Notes under the pieces: model-generated | What the model was told of the DNA's origin: nothing | Seen by the model: the letters and a program-made list of their open reading frames with translations, nothing else | The model's database searches: none | Shown: positions 1 to 5,719 of the stretch, piece by piece | Numbering within the stretch: the stretch's first letter is position 1 | Layout: each line of letters starts with the position of its first letter | Program-made: the position numbers and the translations under genes | DNA from: Oscillospiraceae bacterium | Lineage (GTDB): Bacteria; Bacillota; Clostridia; Oscillospirales; Oscillospiraceae | Assembly (NCBI GenBank): GCA_017558545.1 | Contig: JAFYUG010000288.1 | Location: forward strand, 1 to 5,921 | Reading direction: 5' to 3' | DNA: 5,921 nucleotides

Positions 1-141
1 CCCTCCACCCTTGCCGCTATCCGCGCCTCTCTTGGCAGCCAAGCGCCTTTGGACATTCTCCCCTGCGTTTGGATTACAAGCATTGCGGCTTTATCGGCAG
101 GGCTTATTTTCTCCAAGATCATGGAAGGGAAAAGCCCATGA
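1..141 (+). CDS. spmA: Spore maturation protein A, C-terminal fragment (cut by window start)
   Basis: The first reading frame is open from base 1 and ends at a TGA at 139-141, giving the last 46 residues of a protein whose start lies outside the window. It begins PSTLAAIRASLGS and continues with a hydrophobic helix (DILPCVWITSIAALSAGLIF) before a short charged tail ending MEGKSP. This matches the C-terminal end of SpmA as I know the family: a nucleoside-recognition/Gate-type membrane protein of about 190-200 residues that acts with SpmB in spore-core dehydration. The identification rests mainly on position: the frame ends in an ATGA overlap with a clear spmB, and spmA-spmB is a standard pair in spore formers. 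It is partial because of the window edge; I see no sign of a break. The fragment alone would be hard to assign. Confidence 0.82.
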   Translation, partial: PSTLAAIRASLGSQAPLDILPCVWITSIAALSAGLIFSKIMEGKSP

Positions 142-650
142 CAAATCTCATCGTCCCCCTTCTCATAGTTTCCGTCTGCTTTTGGGGCCTTTATAAAAGG
201 GTGGACATCTTCTCTGCCATGGTGAAGGGGGCAAAGGAAGGCCTCTCCACCGCCGCAGGGATAATTCCCGCTCTGACAGTTTTGCTCACCGCCGTATACA
301 TGCTTCGCTCTTCAGGGGCTTTGGAGGCTCTATCAAAGCTGCTCTCTCCCCTGCTCTCCGCTCTCGGCATACCCGCAGACTGCGCAGTGCTTATGCTGCT
401 GCGGCCTATAAGCGGCAGCGGCGCTTTGGCCATAGGCACGGAGATTATGGAAGAGGCGGGGGTGGATAGCTTTGCAGGCCGCTGCGCCGCCGTTATGCTG
501 GGCAGCACGGAAACAAGCTTTTATGTGATTGCCATATATTTTGCGGCGGCGGGAATAAAAAAGACCCGCCAAGCCGTGCCTGCGGCACTTTTGGCGGATC
601 TTGTTGGTTTTATTGTGGCGGCGATAAGCGTTCGCCTTATATTTTTCTGA
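138..650 (+). CDS. spmB: Spore maturation protein B
   Basis: Encodes 170 residues, close to the usual 175-180 of SpmB. SpmB is an integral membrane protein made during sporulation; with SpmA it is needed for proper spore-core dehydration and heat resistance in Bacillus and Clostridium, by an unknown mechanism. The N-terminus is a membrane helix (about residues 3-19). A nucleoside-recognition (Gate) domain follows, with the family-type motifs PISGSGAL at 90-97 and GSTETSFYV at 122-130. Further hydrophobic helices lie near 41-55, 80-90, 127-139 and 148-168. The start ATG at 138 overlaps the spmA stop as ATGA and has an AAGGGA ribosome site at 125-130. In-frame codons further upstream lie inside spmA and lack family similarity. 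The gene is expected to be expressed in sporulation with spmA, so its promoter lies outside the window. Its 3' end overlaps the convergent methyltransferase gene by 14 bp. Confidence 0.93.
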   Translation: MTNLIVPLLIVSVCFWGLYKRVDIFSAMVKGAKEGLSTAAGIIPALTVLLTAVYMLRSSGALEALSKLLSPLLSALGIPADCAVLMLLRPISGSGALAIGTEIMEEAGVDSFAGRCAAVMLGSTETSFYVIAIYFAAAGIKKTRQAVPAALLADLVGFIVAAISVRLIFF

Positions 651-1485
651 GAGCCTCGGCTATGGCGGCAATATGGTCGGGAGTAGTGCCGCAGCAGCCG
701 CCTATGAGGCGAGCGCCGCGCTCATGGAACTTCACGGCATATTCGCCCATGCGCTGGGTGGGGAAATCATAGACGCTGACGCCGTTTTTCACCACGGGCA
801 CACCTGCATTGGGCTTTGCGATAAGGGGCAGCGCGGTGGTGGCATGAAGTCTTTCCAGCACGGAGCAGAGCACATCCAAATCGCCGCAGCAATTGATGCC
901 GAAAGCGGAAATGCCCTCTTCCTCAAGCTCTGAGCAAACATCGCAGACATCCTCGCCGAAGAGGGTTTTGCCGGTGGGGCCGCAGGAGAAGCTGACGATT
1001 ATGGGCTTTTTGCTGACTTCCTTAACCGCCTTCACGGCCAGACGGGCTTCATCCAGATACATCTGGGTTTCAACGCCGAAGAGGTCAACCCCTGCCAGCT
1101 CAATGGCCTCGGCCTGATGGACGAAGATGCGGAAAAGCTCATCCTCTTCCATGTCGCCATAGGGCTCGATAAGCTCGCCGGTGGAGCTGATATCGCCAAT
1201 TACCATGGCCTTGCCTGCGGCAGCCTGGCGGCTGAGGGCAACAAGGTCGCGGCACATGGCCTTCATATCATCCTTGATGCCATGCTTGGCCAAATTGACC
1301 TCGCTGGCTCCAAAGGTGGGGGCATAGATAAGATTGCTGCCTGCGGCCACATAGCTTCGCTGAAGGAAAAGCATCTTATCGGGATTTTCCAGCACCCATT
1401 TTTCGGTGCAGCTGCCTGCAGGCATACCAAGGCGCTGAAGCTCAGTGCCGGTGGCGCCGTCCATAATCAAGGTTTTAGAAAACAT
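637..1485 (-). CDS. Homocysteine S-methyltransferase family protein (stand-alone Hcy-binding domain)
   Basis: A 282-residue protein that is almost entirely one homocysteine-binding (beta/alpha)8 barrel, as in the N-terminal module of cobalamin-dependent methionine synthase MetH and in MmuM/BHMT. Visible motifs are DGATGTELQRLG (9-20), APTFGAS (55-61), GDISSTGE (97-104), VSFSCG (164-169), GINCCG (196-201) and GGCCGTTP (262-269). The three zinc ligands expected in this family are present: Cys199 in GxNC, and Cys264 and Cys265. The predicted reaction is transfer of a methyl group to a zinc-bound thiolate, probably homocysteine giving methionine. The protein has no pterin, cobalamin or activation domain, so the methyl donor is unclear: S-methylmethionine, or methyl-corrinoid on a partner protein. 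The start at 1485 has an AAGGAG site (1494-1499) lying on the stop codon of the upstream transporter, so the two genes are probably coupled. Family assignment is firm; exact substrates are inferred. Confidence 0.9.
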   Translation of the reverse strand: MFSKTLIMDGATGTELQRLGMPAGSCTEKWVLENPDKMLFLQRSYVAAGSNLIYAPTFGASEVNLAKHGIKDDMKAMCRDLVALSRQAAAGKAMVIGDISSTGELIEPYGDMEEDELFRIFVHQAEAIELAGVDLFGVETQMYLDEARLAVKAVKEVSKKPIIVSFSCGPTGKTLFGEDVCDVCSELEEEGISAFGINCCGDLDVLCSVLERLHATTALPLIAKPNAGVPVVKNGVSVYDFPTQRMGEYAVKFHERGARLIGGCCGTTPDHIAAIAEALRKI

Positions 1486-1493
1486 AGTCCACG

Positions 1494-1499
1494 CTCCTT
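1494..1499 (-). promoter_or_regulatory. Ribosome binding site AAGGAG of the methyltransferase gene
   Basis: AAGGAG on the minus strand, 8 nt before the ATG at 1485. It overlaps the TAA stop (1498-1500) of the transporter gene, the arrangement expected for translational coupling. It fixes the methyltransferase start. Confidence 0.85.
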
Positions 1500-2427
1500 A
1501 AATCCATTGAAGTATGAGAGTCCAAAGGGGAATAGTGGCAATGCAGGCAAGGGTGGAGAGCACCACCATGTAGCCGCCGGCCACGCGGGCTTCCACGGCC
1601 TCGCTGTTATAGCGCAGGAGGAAGCTGGGGAGGAAGGATGCAACGGGCATAGCATAATAGAAAATAACACTCTGGATGGTCTGCTTATCGATTTTCAGCA
1701 GCAGGAACAGAGCCAGCACCGCGGCAGGCACAACAAAAAGTCTTGCCAGCACAACGAAGAACACGCAGGGATACTTGGTGATACCCTTCCAGTTTGCATC
1801 GGCAATAATGCTGCCGCAGAGGATGAGACCCAAGGGAGATGCCATGTTGCCAAGCCCCTGAATTACGCCGGTTACAACTGCGGGCAGCTGCAGCTGGGTT
1901 GCATAGAGCACAAAGCCTATGAACACGGCCACAACGGGTTCGCAGATGAACTTTTTCAAAGTTTCCTTCACATTCAGCTTCTGACCATTGCCCAAAAGCA
2001 GAGGTGCGCCGCCATAGAAAACTATACGGACGGGGAGAGTGAAGATAACATAGTTGAAAACAGCCTCGGGGCCATAGAGCTCGGAAACAATGGGCAGACC
2101 CATGAAGGTGAAGTTTGTGAACATCAGGGCAAAGCGGGCGGTTCTGGTCATATCGTTGCTTTTAAGGCGGGGAGTAAGCAGACGCACGGCGATGAACACA
2201 AAGGCCAGACTTCCAACGCTCATCAGCAGAATTATGGGGGTGCTGAGGAGCTTTTCGGGGTCAAACTCTATGTTGAAGGAGTTTATTATCATGCATGGCA
2301 GGGGAATTGCCATGACAAATTTGGTGAGCATCTTGTCGAAGCCATCCTGCATAACCTTTATCTTGCGGGCAACATAGCCCACAACGATGAAGAGCATAAG
2401 CTTCAACGCAAGTTCAAGAACAGTCAT
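1498..2427 (-). CDS. AEC-family (auxin efflux carrier-type) membrane transporter
   Basis: Encodes 309 residues, the usual length for bacterial AEC permeases, and is strongly hydrophobic throughout. About ten membrane helices can be placed, near residues 4-22, 31-51, 63-85, 98-116, 122-142, 163-179, 186-206, 219-244, 253-272 and 284-306. Family-type features include the proline-containing helix IPLPCMIINSF (41-51), FTNFTFMGLPIV (103-114), the NMASPLGLILCG segment (194-205) and AMPVASFLPSF (259-269). Bacterial members move malate, malonate or other organic anions, or are uncharacterised; the substrate cannot be read from the sequence. The start at 2427 has a GAGG site at 2436-2439 with 8-nt spacing. 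The gene follows argS after 179 nt of hairpin-rich DNA and runs into a homocysteine methyltransferase-type gene with a 12-nt gap, so a sulfur or methyl metabolite is a possible, unproven, cargo. Confidence 0.9.
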   Translation of the reverse strand: MTVLELALKLMLFIVVGYVARKIKVMQDGFDKMLTKFVMAIPLPCMIINSFNIEFDPEKLLSTPIILLMSVGSLAFVFIAVRLLTPRLKSNDMTRTARFALMFTNFTFMGLPIVSELYGPEAVFNYVIFTLPVRIVFYGGAPLLLGNGQKLNVKETLKKFICEPVVAVFIGFVLYATQLQLPAVVTGVIQGLGNMASPLGLILCGSIIADANWKGITKYPCVFFVVLARLFVVPAAVLALFLLLKIDKQTIQSVIFYYAMPVASFLPSFLLRYNSEAVEARVAGGYMVVLSTLACIATIPLWTLILQWI

Positions 2428-2435
2428 TTTTCTAG

Positions 2436-2439
2436 CCTC
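2436..2439 (-). promoter_or_regulatory. Ribosome binding site (GAGG) of the AEC transporter gene
   Basis: GAGG on the minus strand, 8 nt before the ATG at 2427. It lies 6 nt downstream of a hairpin (2446-2465) whose loop on the same strand also reads GAGG, so nearby structure could affect access to it. The site is short and only moderately strong. Confidence 0.5.
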
Positions 2440-2445
2440 GCAGAG

Positions 2446-2465
2446 TTTCCGCCCCTCGGCGGAAA
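2446..2465 (-). repeat. Perfect 8-bp inverted repeat just upstream of the transporter RBS
   Basis: TTTCCGCC (2446-2453) pairs with GGCGGAAA (2458-2465) across a 4-base loop. As leader RNA of the transporter this hairpin would end 6 nt before the GAGG ribosome site. The arms run TTTCC to GGAAA, with no T-run after the stem on the transcribed strand, so it does not look like an intrinsic terminator. It could be an RNA hairpin affecting initiation or a DNA-binding site; the sequence does not decide. Confidence 0.6.
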
Positions 2466-2478
2466 TAAAATTAAATCC

Positions 2479-2511
2479 AATTTTTCCGAGGACATGCGCC
2501 TCGGAAAAATT
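2479..2511 (-). repeat. Perfect 13-bp inverted repeat in the argS-transporter gap
   Basis: AATTTTTCCGAGG (2479-2491) and CCTCGGAAAAATT (2499-2511) are perfect reverse complements around a 7-base loop. The polarity is T-rich on the 5' side and A-rich on the 3' side, the opposite of an intrinsic terminator, and no T-run follows on either strand. It resembles the neighbouring hairpin at 2446-2465 (shared TTTCCG/CGGAAA and CCTCGG pieces), so the two may be related. Candidate operator or leader-RNA stem. Confidence 0.65.
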
Positions 2512-2517
2512 ACTTCT

Positions 2518-2564
2518 CAGCCTGCAAACGTGTGAGCCGAAGGCTCATGCGCTGCAGCAGGCTG
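2518..2564 (-). repeat. Nested stem-loop: 8-bp outer and 6-bp inner stem
   Basis: CAGCCTGC (2518-2525) pairs with GCAGGCTG (2557-2564). Inside it TGAGCC (2533-2538) pairs with GGCTCA (2542-2547) around a 3-base loop. On the plus strand the inner stem can extend to 10 pairs, because two T-G wobbles bridge to a CG/CG pair; on the minus strand those positions are A-C mismatches. So the best strand for this one is not obviously the transcribed strand of argS and the transporter. No known riboswitch consensus was recognised. Confidence 0.5.
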
Positions 2565-2571
2565 CAAAACC

Positions 2572-2599
2572 TCGATTAAAAGCATTTGCTTTTAATCGA
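2572..2599 (-). terminator. Perfect 12-bp hairpin directly after argS; weak terminator candidate
   Basis: TCGATTAAAAGC (2572-2583) and GCTTTTAATCGA (2588-2599) are perfect complements with a 4-base loop. The hairpin begins 7 nt after the argS stop codon on the minus strand. The stem is AT-rich, and on the transcribed strand it is followed by GG then TTTT, so any termination would be inefficient. It may instead protect the 3' end of the argS message or mark a processing site. Its position makes it the natural boundary between the argS unit and the transporter unit. Confidence 0.35.
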
Positions 2600-2606
2600 A
2601 ATTGTT

Positions 2607-4349
2607 TTACATTTTTTCGGGCGCGGTGACGCCGATGATGGTGAGGGAGTTTGCAATTACCTGCTTAACGGTGGAAGCAAGGAGCAATCTTGCCCTGGCG
2701 GTGGCTTCCTCTGCGCCCTTGATGCGGCAGGCGGAATAGAAGCGATGGAAGCGGGCGGCAAGCTCGGTTACATAGCTATTGATGCGGCTGGGGTTATAGT
2801 CGCGGGCAGCAATGCGGATTTCCTCGGGGAGAGCGGAAAGCTGCTTGATAAGCTCTATCTCGTGGGAATCGGTGAGAAGGCTCATATCCACATCGGCGGC
2901 ATCGGCGGGGCAAAGCCCCTCGGCGGCGAGTCCGGCAAGGAGGGAGCAGATGCGGGCATGGGCATACTGAACATAGTAAACGGGGTTTTCGCTGTCCTGA
3001 CGGAGAGCAAGGCCAAGGTCGAAGTCCATCTGACTATCGGGCTTGGAGTTGAAGAAGTAGCGGGCGGCATCAACGGGAATCTCGTCCAGCAGGTCGCTGA
3101 GGGAGATGGCCTTGCCGGTGCGCTTGCTCATGCGGACAACTTCGCCATCGCGCATGAGGCGGACAAGCTGCATGAGAACAACATCAAGGCGGTTTTCGCC
3201 GTCCAGACCCAGAGCGTCCATAGCGCCCTTGAGACGGGCAACATGGCCATGGTGGTCAGCGCCCCAAATGTTGATGACCTTATCAAAGCCGCGAACGGCC
3301 AGCTTATTGCGGTGGTAGGCGATGTCGGCGGCAAAGTAGGTGTAGAAACCGTTGGCGCGGCGGAGAACATCATCCTTCAGACCCAGCTTTTCAATGGCTT
3401 CGGGCTTCTTGCCTGCGGCAAGGAGCTTGTCCCCAAGAATCTTGGAGGTATTAAGCCAAAGAGCGCCGTCCTTTTCATAGGTATAGCCATTTTTGGTGAG
3501 CTCTTCAACGCTTTCGGCAACGTAGCCGCTGTTATGAAGCTCAGACTCATAAAACCACTTATCGTAGTTAATCTTGTAGCGGGCAAGGTCTGCCTTCATT
3601 TTGGGCAGGTTGCGCTCAAGGCCGAATGCGGCCATGGCGGCATGGCGCTCAGCAACATCCTTGCCCATGAAGCTATCGCCATTGGCCTCATAGAAGCCCT
3701 GAGCCAAAGCGCGGATATCGTCGCCATGGTAGCCATCCTCGGGGAACTCAACGGCGTCCTCGCCAAGGATAATCTGCTGATAGCGGGCGTCAATGCTGGT
3801 GGCGAACTTTTCAATCTGGTTGCCGGCGTCGTTAACATAGAACTCGCGGGCAACATCGGCGCCTGCGCAGGCGAGAACCTCTGCAAGAGCATCGCCCAGA
3901 ACGCCGCCGCGGGCGTTACCCATGTGCATGGGGCCGGTGGGGTTGGCGGAAACGAATTCCACCATTATCTTCTGACCCTTGAGAGAGTCGGTCTTGCCAT
4001 ATTCGCTGCCCTCTTCGGCGATGTTGCGGAGAACATCGGCAAACCACTTCTCGCCAAGACGGAAGTTCATAAAGCCGGGGCCTGCGATTTCAACGCTGCG
4101 GAAATAGCTGCCTTCCAGCTCCATATTGGCAAGGAGGGTTTCTGCAATCTTGCGGGGTGCGTTTCTAAGAGCCTTGGCAGCTGCCATGGCGTGGTTTGCG
4201 GCATAGTCGCCGTTAGCGGTATCTTTGGGAATTTCAACAATGCCCTTCAGCTCAGCGCCTTCGGGAAGAGCGCCGTTCTCCACGGCCTTTGCGTAAGCGG
4301 AGAGAACCAGTTCATTAATCTGCTGCTTTGCTTTTTCAATGAGATTCAT
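2607..4349 (-). CDS. argS: Arginyl-tRNA synthetase
   Basis: A 580-residue class I aminoacyl-tRNA synthetase that attaches arginine to tRNA-Arg in the cytoplasm; slightly longer than the usual 550-565. Domains in order: an N-terminal Add-1 tRNA-binding domain (about 1-115, with EIPKDTANGDYAAN at 39-52); the Rossmann catalytic core with the HIGH-type signature as HMGN (142-145) inside SANPTGPMHMGNARG; YVNDAGNQI (171-179); GADHHGHV (363-370); the KMSKS-type loop as RMSKRTGK (406-413); and a C-terminal DALR anticodon-binding domain (about 457-580, including YVQYAHARI). All core motifs are intact. The ATG at 4349 directly follows the TAA of the DUF1934 gene with no base between, and uses an AAGGAG site (4359-4364) inside that gene's end. 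No T-box lies directly upstream because that space is coding; control must come from further upstream. Confidence 0.97.
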   Translation of the reverse strand: MNLIEKAKQQINELVLSAYAKAVENGALPEGAELKGIVEIPKDTANGDYAANHAMAAAKALRNAPRKIAETLLANMELEGSYFRSVEIAGPGFMNFRLGEKWFADVLRNIAEEGSEYGKTDSLKGQKIMVEFVSANPTGPMHMGNARGGVLGDALAEVLACAGADVAREFYVNDAGNQIEKFATSIDARYQQIILGEDAVEFPEDGYHGDDIRALAQGFYEANGDSFMGKDVAERHAAMAAFGLERNLPKMKADLARYKINYDKWFYESELHNSGYVAESVEELTKNGYTYEKDGALWLNTSKILGDKLLAAGKKPEAIEKLGLKDDVLRRANGFYTYFAADIAYHRNKLAVRGFDKVINIWGADHHGHVARLKGAMDALGLDGENRLDVVLMQLVRLMRDGEVVRMSKRTGKAISLSDLLDEIPVDAARYFFNSKPDSQMDFDLGLALRQDSENPVYYVQYAHARICSLLAGLAAEGLCPADAADVDMSLLTDSHEIELIKQLSALPEEIRIAARDYNPSRINSYVTELAARFHRFYSACRIKGAEEATARARLLLASTVKQVIANSLTIIGVTAPEKM

Positions 4350-4790
4350 TTATGATAGCTCCTTTTCGGATTTTTCTTTAATGTTAATGCGGATGTGGTT
4401 GCGGCTGAGAAGGGTGTTTTCCAAATCCAGATCATAGGCAAGCTCCAGCTCGCCCCCCTCTTCGGTCAAAGAGCAGTCCAAAAACTTGGTGCTCAGACCC
4501 ATGGCCATGGTGCCATAGGGCGTGCCGTAAAGGAAGCGGTGCTTTTTACCCTTGGAAAAGACCATGCGGCTTGTTACCGTGCCGGTGCGGTTCATGACAA
4601 CCTCGTCGCTTCTTATGAGAAACTCGGTTTTTGTGCCGTCAAGGCCTGTGAGGGGGCTTTCCATGTAGCTGAATTTTTTCAGATTGCCGCGGCAGGCATA
4701 GCTGCCCCGGGTGATGAGCTCCGTGGGCTCAGCCTCCTGACCTGCGGTGCTCTGTATGCTTTTTATGCTGATTATAACTTCTTTTTCCAT
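4350..4790 (-). CDS. ywiB: DUF1934 / YwiB-like beta-barrel protein
   Basis: A 146-residue soluble protein without signal peptide or membrane segment. It alternates short beta-strand segments, and its features fit DUF1934 (YwiB): an opening VIISIKSIQ strand, then TRGSYACRG, FSYMESPLTGLDGTKTEF, MNRTGTVTSRMVFSKGKKHRFLYGTPYGTM, and the closing DLDLENTLLSRNHIRINIKE strand. The family is small, mainly Firmicute and lipocalin-like in fold, with no proven function. A DUF1934 gene directly before argS also occurs in Bacillus subtilis, which supports the call. Spacing is tight on both sides: 8 nt after murI, and the stop codon abuts the argS ATG, so ribosomes finishing here can restart on argS. The start at 4790 has a strong GAGGTGA site. 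No function can be assigned from the sequence. Confidence 0.85.
   Translation of the reverse strand: MEKEVIISIKSIQSTAGQEAEPTELITRGSYACRGNLKKFSYMESPLTGLDGTKTEFLIRSDEVVMNRTGTVTSRMVFSKGKKHRFLYGTPYGTMAMGLSTKFLDCSLTEEGGELELAYDLDLENTLLSRNHIRINIKEKSEKELS
4359..4364 (-). promoter_or_regulatory. Ribosome binding site AAGGAG of argS, inside the DUF1934 gene
   Basis: AAGGAG on the minus strand, 9 nt before the argS ATG. It is read as codons of the DUF1934 tail (EKELS). Translation of the upstream gene runs across it, so argS initiation is probably coupled to DUF1934 translation. Confidence 0.8.
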
Positions 4791-4793
4791 ACT

Positions 4794-4800
4794 TCACCTC
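4794..4800 (-). promoter_or_regulatory. Ribosome binding site GAGGTGA of the DUF1934 gene
   Basis: GAGGTGA on the minus strand, with 6 nt between the GAGG core and the ATG at 4790. It overlaps the murI TGA (4799-4801), which favours coupled translation of the two genes. Confidence 0.8.
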
Positions 4801-5599
4801 ATATATCGGCCTTTTCGCCCTTAACGGCATGGCCAAGGAAGGGGGCAGAGTGGCGGGAAAAGCTCTCCGCATCGCCGCTGGTGAAATATCTTCTCTCGCC
4901 CGGAGTCTTGGAGTCGGTGAGCATATTCTCCTTATGGAGATATTCTCCAAGGGAGAGGGCGGCCTCGCCTCCGCATGATATGAGGTGCACATCCCGACCC
5001 ATAAACTCGGCTATGGCCTCTTCAAGAAGGGGGAAATGGGTGCAGCCAAGGATGAGAGTATCAGGCTCGAAGCGGCGCAGCTCCCAAAGCTCCTTTTCCA
5101 CGGCGGCGCGGACAAGGCTATCCTCGGCGGAGCTATGTCCCGATTCCACCAGAGGCACAAAGCTGGGGCAGGCGGTATCGAAAATCCTTACGCCATCATT
5201 TCTGCTTTCAAGGGCGCGGCGGTAAGCTCCGCTTCGTATGCTGGCCTCCGTGGCAATAACGCCTATGCGTCCCGTTTCCGTGGCCTCCAAAGCGGCAATG
5301 GCGGCGGCATCTATAACCCCGAAGAAGGGGACATCGAAGCTTTCACGAAGCTCGGCGAGGGCGTTGCTGGAAACAGTTCCGCAGGCCACAACTATGGCCT
5401 TCACATCCTTGGAGAGAAGAAACTCCGTGTTCCGGTGGGCAAGGGCGATTATCTCTTCGCGGCTTCTTGGGCCATAGGGCATGTTGGCGGTGTCCCCGAA
5501 ATATATTAAATTTTCATAGGGCAAGGTGTCCTCCAAAACCTTCGCGGCGGTGAGGCCGCCAAGGCCGGAATCGAACACGCCTATTGCTCTGCGGTCCAT
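4799..5599 (-). CDS. murI: Glutamate racemase
   Basis: Cytoplasmic cofactor-independent racemase converting L-glutamate to D-glutamate, which MurD adds to peptidoglycan precursors. From the ATG at 5599 it has 266 residues, normal for MurI. Motifs: IGVFDSGLGGL (6-16), YFGDTANMPYG (33-43), catalytic Cys73 in VACGTVSSNAL, PFFGVIDAA (91-99), CPSFVPLVE (144-152), and the second catalytic Cys186 in GCTHFP. The residue after Cys73 is Gly where most MurI proteins have Asn (CNT). An in-frame ATG at 5632 would add 11 residues, but I prefer 5599: family members start a few residues before IGVFDSG, a GGAG site sits 10 nt upstream, and the likely promoter (-10 at 5636-5641) would start the mRNA at about 5629, cutting into the longer start. 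The ATG at 5605 is a close alternative. First gene of the murI-DUF1934-argS run. Confidence 0.95.
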   Translation of the reverse strand: MDRRAIGVFDSGLGGLTAAKVLEDTLPYENLIYFGDTANMPYGPRSREEIIALAHRNTEFLLSKDVKAIVVACGTVSSNALAELRESFDVPFFGVIDAAAIAALEATETGRIGVIATEASIRSGAYRRALESRNDGVRIFDTACPSFVPLVESGHSSAEDSLVRAAVEKELWELRRFEPDTLILGCTHFPLLEEAIAEFMGRDVHLISCGGEAALSLGEYLHKENMLTDSKTPGERRYFTSGDAESFSRHSAPFLGHAVKGEKADI

Positions 5600-5609
5600 T
5601 GGCATACTA

Positions 5610-5613
5610 CTCC
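5610..5613 (-). promoter_or_regulatory. Ribosome binding site (GGAG) that favours the short murI start
   Basis: GGAG on the minus strand lies 10 nt before the ATG at 5599 and only 4 nt before the ATG at 5605. It lies downstream of the ATG at 5632, so it would be inside the gene if that longer start were used. An AAGGA sequence also sits about 10 nt before 5632, so the start remains a judgement. Confidence 0.55.
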
Positions 5614-5635
5614 ATTTTAATTTTGGTATCATAAT

Positions 5636-5664
5636 ATTGTATTCCTTTTCCTTTATAATTACAA
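5636..5664 (-). promoter_or_regulatory. Predicted sigma-A promoter of murI
   Basis: On the minus strand, TTGTAA (5659-5664, four of six matches to TTGACA) is separated by exactly 17 nt from TACAAT (5636-5641, five of six matches to TATAAT). Transcription would start around 5629, giving a leader of about 25-30 nt before the preferred murI start at 5599. Spacing and position are ideal. The region is AT-rich, so a chance match is possible. Confidence 0.55.
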
Positions 5665-5694
5665 GTCCTTTTAGCGGCCTATTAGCCCTCTGCA

Positions 5695-5719
5695 GGAAAT
5701 TTTTCTATGGAATTTTCCA
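5695..5719. promoter_or_regulatory. Two adjacent A/T-centred palindrome-like boxes
   Basis: GGAAATTTTTC (5695-5705) is followed by GGAATTTTCC (5709-5718), which extends to TGGAA-TT-TTCCA with 5-bp arms. The two boxes are near-copies 14 bp apart and lie on the upstream side of the rightward -10 sequence at 5731, overlapping its likely -35 position. They could be an operator. No known regulator consensus is recognised. Confidence 0.3.

Noticed and set aside
191..572. Minus-strand frames inside spmB
   Set aside because: They are antisense to a complete, motif-bearing SpmB, and no family is recognised in them.
1117..2535. A 472-codon open frame on the plus strand over the methyltransferase and transporter genes
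   Set aside because: It spans two well-supported minus-strand genes and their spacer. Its His/Gly/Gln-rich translation fits no family and it has no ribosome site.
2428..2606. SAM riboswitch or T-box leader for the transporter-methyltransferase pair
   Set aside because: Considered because of the methionine link and the hairpins. No conserved SAM-I core and no T-box sequence (AGGGTGGNACCGCG type) is visible on the minus strand.
2586..4355. A 589-codon open frame on the plus strand across the whole argS gene
   Set aside because: It is the antisense shadow of argS, which has all its catalytic motifs. The plus-strand product is a low-complexity Gly/Ala/Val-rich string without recognisable domains, and biased codon use in argS explains the missing stops.
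4985..5509. Plus-strand frame of 174 codons inside murI
   Set aside because: Antisense shadow of glutamate racemase; no ribosome site and no recognisable domain.
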